From Flavobacteriaceae bacterium (GTDB lineage Bacteria > Bacteroidota > Bacteroidia > Flavobacteriales > Flavobacteriaceae): a stretch of DNA of 36,012 nucleotides. How positions within the stretch are numbered: the first letter of the stretch is position 1; each line of letters opens with the position of its first letter. The stretch covers positions 1 to 36,012 of the forward strand of contig JAMJVX010000044.1 of the NCBI GenBank assembly GCA_023558315.1, in the 5' to 3' direction. This document shows, in pieces, positions 34,060 through 36,012 of the stretch. Made by a program: the position numbers and the translations under genes. The notes below the pieces were generated by a model, which was not told the origin of the DNA, made no database searches, and saw only the letters and a program-made list of their open reading frames with translations.

Positions 34060-35664
34060 CTAAAAACAACTACCCGTTAAAGTTTGCGAGTCATCTTTAT
34101 GTACAGTGGTTATTGTATACCCACTTGCCGTTTGGATACAAGTTAAGCTAGAATTAGAATATATTTTTAAAAAAGTCAAAGAGGTATTCGTTGATACATC
34201 TAAGGCAGTTAGGGAATTATTCCATACGTATAAATCAGTCAAATTCGTATTCGTAGATACATCCAAAGTGGATAGGGAATTACTATATACATATAAAGCA
34301 TTCAATTCCGTATTCGTAGAAACATCCAAAGCGGTTAGGGAATTATTCCATAATTCTAATTCAGTTAAACTCGTATTCGTAGATACATCTATAGCGGTTA
34401 GGGAATTATTACTTACCTCTAATTCTGTCAAATCCGTATTTGTAGATACATCCAAAGCGGTAAGGGAATTAGAATCTAGTCCTAAAATATTCAAAGACGT
34501 ATTAGAAGATATATCTAAAGCGGTTAGGGAAGTATATAAAACTAAAAAAGTCAAAGACGTATTCGTAGATACATCCGCAGAGGTTAGGGAATTAGAATTT
34601 ACCTGTAAAGCAGTCAAAGCTGTCATATATTCTACACCACTTATAGTGGTTATATTTCCACTACTATAAATAGTTGTAATTTTTTCCAGTGCATCCTGTC
34701 TTATAAATGTTCCAGAAACGTCGTAATAAGTTACCGCACTATTCTGAAGAATAACGTTTCTAAAGTCGGTGTCAGGGATGTGGATATAAGGCGGTCCGAC
34801 GGTTAAAGTAATTGTATAGGTCTGTGTGCTATTGTCTTGAGCAGTGACGGTGATATTCTCTCCACTAATCCCCAGTGTATCCCCTTCGCTTTTATTTGCG
34901 GTAGCGTTTGGTGATAGGGTTAGGGTTTTTAGGGTTACTAGGGTAGTTCCATAAGGCAATTCTGGAAAAGTAAGTGTTGTTCCCGCTATCGTCCCTGTAA
35001 AATCCGTATCGTTTGTAGTGATGGTTATTGCCGAGATGTTTTTGTCACTTGATGGGGGCGATACTGATATCGAAAGGGTGTAGGTTTGTGTGCTGTTGTC
35101 TTGTGCCGTGACGGTAATACTATCTCCAGTGATTGACACCACATCGTTTACGTTTTTGTCAGCGGTAGCGTTCGCAGCTACGGTGAGTGATTTTATACTC
35201 GCTTGAGTTGTACCAAAAGGCAATGCTGGAAACGCGATGTTTGTACCAGTAATCGTACCCGTATAGTCTGTGCTGTTTGCGGTAATTACGATAGCAGTAA
35301 TGTCTTTTTCTGTTGTTGCAGGTTTGGTAGATATTGTACCCGAATAACTTTTTGTGTCCCCATTTTCTGCGGTGACGACTATCGTAAAAGCGCTTCCTAC
35401 TGGAATTTTATCGCCTACGCTTTTATTAACACTTGCCTTATTAGATATTTCCAATGATTTAATCGTTACTTCGGTAGTTCCATGTGGGAGTTGTTCTGAA
35501 AAGGTAACGGTCGTGCCGTCTAAAGTGGCTGTGTAATCCTTGTCTGAGGTGACAACTAACTTCACAATGAGGTTGCCGTTTAGCTTTTCTTCCGTTTCTG
35601 GTTTACATTGGATAGTTATAAATCCTATGAGTAATAAAGTAAGTGTTAAAAATAGTTTTTTCAT
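34060..35664 (-). CDS. Surface lipoprotein with three Ig-like repeats and a leucine-rich repeat array
   Basis: 534 residues of unknown function, probably facing the outside or the periplasm. A lipoprotein signal ends ITIQC (C20 as lipid anchor). Three repeats of about 87 residues follow (about 28-290), each with a D[YF]T-T--GT--TF--LP-GTT pattern and closing with a strand like ITVTAQDNSTQTYTITLTV; they resemble DUF5018 or cadherin-like beta sandwiches. A cap (IPDTDFRNVILQNSAVTYYD) leads to about eight leucine-rich repeats of 21 residues (from about 340), such as LTALDVSTNTSLTELELWNN. This BspA/internalin-like layout suggests binding to proteins or glycans. No type IX secretion tail is seen; the end is a short cysteine-containing segment. 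It is a single-gene unit with its own -7 element. Confidence 0.85.
   Translation of the reverse strand: MKKLFLTLTLLLIGFITIQCKPETEEKLNGNLIVKLVVTSDKDYTATLDGTTVTFSEQLPHGTTEVTIKSLEISNKASVNKSVGDKIPVGSAFTIVVTAENGDTKSYSGTISTKPATTEKDITAIVITANSTDYTGTITGTNIAFPALPFGTTQASIKSLTVAANATADKNVNDVVSITGDSITVTAQDNSTQTYTLSISVSPPSSDKNISAITITTNDTDFTGTIAGTTLTFPELPYGTTLVTLKTLTLSPNATANKSEGDTLGISGENITVTAQDNSTQTYTITLTVGPPYIHIPDTDFRNVILQNSAVTYYDVSGTFIRQDALEKITTIYSSGNITTISGVEYMTALTALQVNSNSLTSADVSTNTSLTFLVLYTSLTALDISSNTSLNILGLDSNSLTALDVSTNTDLTELEVSNNSLTAIDVSTNTSLTELELWNNSLTALDVSTNTELNALYVYSNSLSTLDVSTNTNLTDLYVWNNSLTALDVSTNTSLTFLKIYSNSSLTCIQTASGYTITTVHKDDSQTLTGSCF
34184..34640 (-). repeat. Tandem 63-base repeats encoding leucine-rich repeats
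   Basis: Seven similar units start near 34184, 34247, 34310, 34373, 34436, 34499 and 34559 (last step 60). Each contains a variant of a block reading, on the plus strand, GTATTCGTAGATACATCC and then GTTAGGGAATTA. The units differ by scattered substitutions, so the array is diverged but still able to recombine, and repeat number may vary between strains. Confidence 0.8.
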
Positions 35665-35684
35665 TTGTATAATTATTTTAGCGT

Positions 35685-35692
35685 CAAATATA
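35685..35692 (-). promoter_or_regulatory. -7 promoter element for the LRR lipoprotein
   Basis: TATATTTG on the minus strand, 21 bases before the ATG at 35664. No matching -33 element was seen. Confidence 0.5.
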
Positions 35693-35736
35693 GTTTTAAG
35701 TTTTCTTTTGATGAAATAATTTGGGAAAATTAAATC

Positions 35737-36012
35737 TTAGAAAAATACGGCATTGACTACCCATAGCTTTCCATTTTCCCAAAAAGCTCTAAATAGGGGA
35801 TTGTCAACAAAGTAAATCACTTGCCCACGCCCAATGTATTCTGTGCCAAAGACAAAGGATTCCTTTTGTTTTTCTAATGCCTTGCTTCCTGCAAAGCCAT
35901 TGACAGTAGAAATATTCTTTTTAAAATAAGCAACGTTATGTCCTTTTTCTAAATAACTATACGCATTTCCGCTTAGTTTTAGTGTAAAATAATTTTTATC
36001 ATACCCAAAGGC
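35737..36012 (-). CDS. C-terminal end of a probable M14 zinc carboxypeptidase (runs off right edge)
   Basis: An open frame of 91 codons enters from the right edge and ends at TAA 35737-35739. It reads AFGYDKNYFTLKLSGNAYSY, then HNVAYFKKN, GFAGSKALEKQKESFVFGTE and the final GRGQVIYFVDNPLFRAFWEN, ending VNAVFF. From memory, this resembles the last part of large flavobacterial M14-family metallocarboxypeptidases, whose C-terminal domain ends in a similar NPLFRxFW motif. The catalytic domain is outside the window, so the name rests only on the tail. The 72 bases between this stop and the lipoprotein start hold only that gene's promoter. Confidence 0.6.
   Translation of the reverse strand, partial: AFGYDKNYFTLKLSGNAYSYLEKGHNVAYFKKNISTVNGFAGSKALEKQKESFVFGTEYIGRGQVIYFVDNPLFRAFWENGKLWVVNAVFF

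Noticed and set aside
34060-34200. Type IX secretion C-terminal sorting domain in the leucine-rich repeat lipoprotein.
   Set aside because: The C-terminus after the last repeat is a short cysteine-containing segment without the beta-sandwich pattern, and the protein has a lipoprotein signal.
34106-34669. Plus-strand open frame of 187 codons with repeated VFVDTSKAVREL-like units.
   Set aside because: It is the mirror of the leucine-rich repeat array of the lipoprotein on the other strand; a repeat without stops in one frame opens an antisense frame automatically. It has no signal peptide, promoter or known domain.

Overview
The window looks like chromosomal DNA of a Bacteroidota bacterium, most likely a flavobacterium. 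The DNA is A+T-rich, and promoters carry the Bacteroidota -7 element (TAnnTTTG) instead of a sigma70 -10 box. Several genes are typical of the phylum: type III glutamine synthetase, the ~390-residue form of PurM, DUF3098 next to ftsX, an HSDR_N protein paired with a glycosyltransferase opposite holA, and ribosomal protein S16 with a long tail. No rRNA, tRNA, CRISPR array, transposase or integrase is visible.

Left end (1-5110) is accessory DNA. A type I restriction-modification operon on the minus strand (XRE regulator, then hsdM) is interrupted by two separate in-frame TAA codons: one after codon 18 of the regulator, one inside hsdM about 220 codons before its natural end. Both reading frames stay open on either side of the stops. 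To the right lies a SulP anion transporter, bracketed by two directly repeated copies of the mnmE 3' end (42 of 47 bases identical). The left copy is a decayed mnmE remnant and the right copy is the end of the real gene. This is what site-specific integration at the mnmE 3' end would leave, so the sulP segment, and possibly the restriction locus, look like cargo at an integration hotspot.

Middle left (5054-16434, all minus strand) has mnmE with a GNAT-like gene, two secreted carboxypeptidase-regulatory-domain proteins with near-identical signal-peptide DNA, a TonB-dependent-receptor-like outer-membrane protein, an OmpA protein with calcium-binding type repeats, a small outer-membrane protein, gpsA, a four-helix membrane protein and 3-hydroxyanthranilate dioxygenase. 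The block from the dioxygenase to ompA is tightly packed and may be one transcript.

Middle (16510-23425) begins with a divergent plus-strand operon: isoaspartyl peptidase, ABM monooxygenase-like protein, surE, a small membrane protein and lpxB. It is met head-on by a minus-strand pair (sugar phosphate isomerase-like protein and an outer-membrane transporter). Then come ftsX and the DUF3098 gene.

Right (23465-36012) is largely housekeeping: rimM and rpsP (minus), a GT2 glycosyltransferase with an HSDR_N protein (minus), then holA, glnN, purM, valS and rnhB (plus). The end carries a surface lipoprotein with three Ig-like repeats and a 21-residue leucine-rich repeat array, and the C-terminal end of a probable M14 zinc carboxypeptidase cut by the window edge.

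Promoter elements decide several start codons. For the GNAT gene, the dioxygenase and ftsX, the longest open frame begins at or before the -7 element, so a downstream start is annotated.
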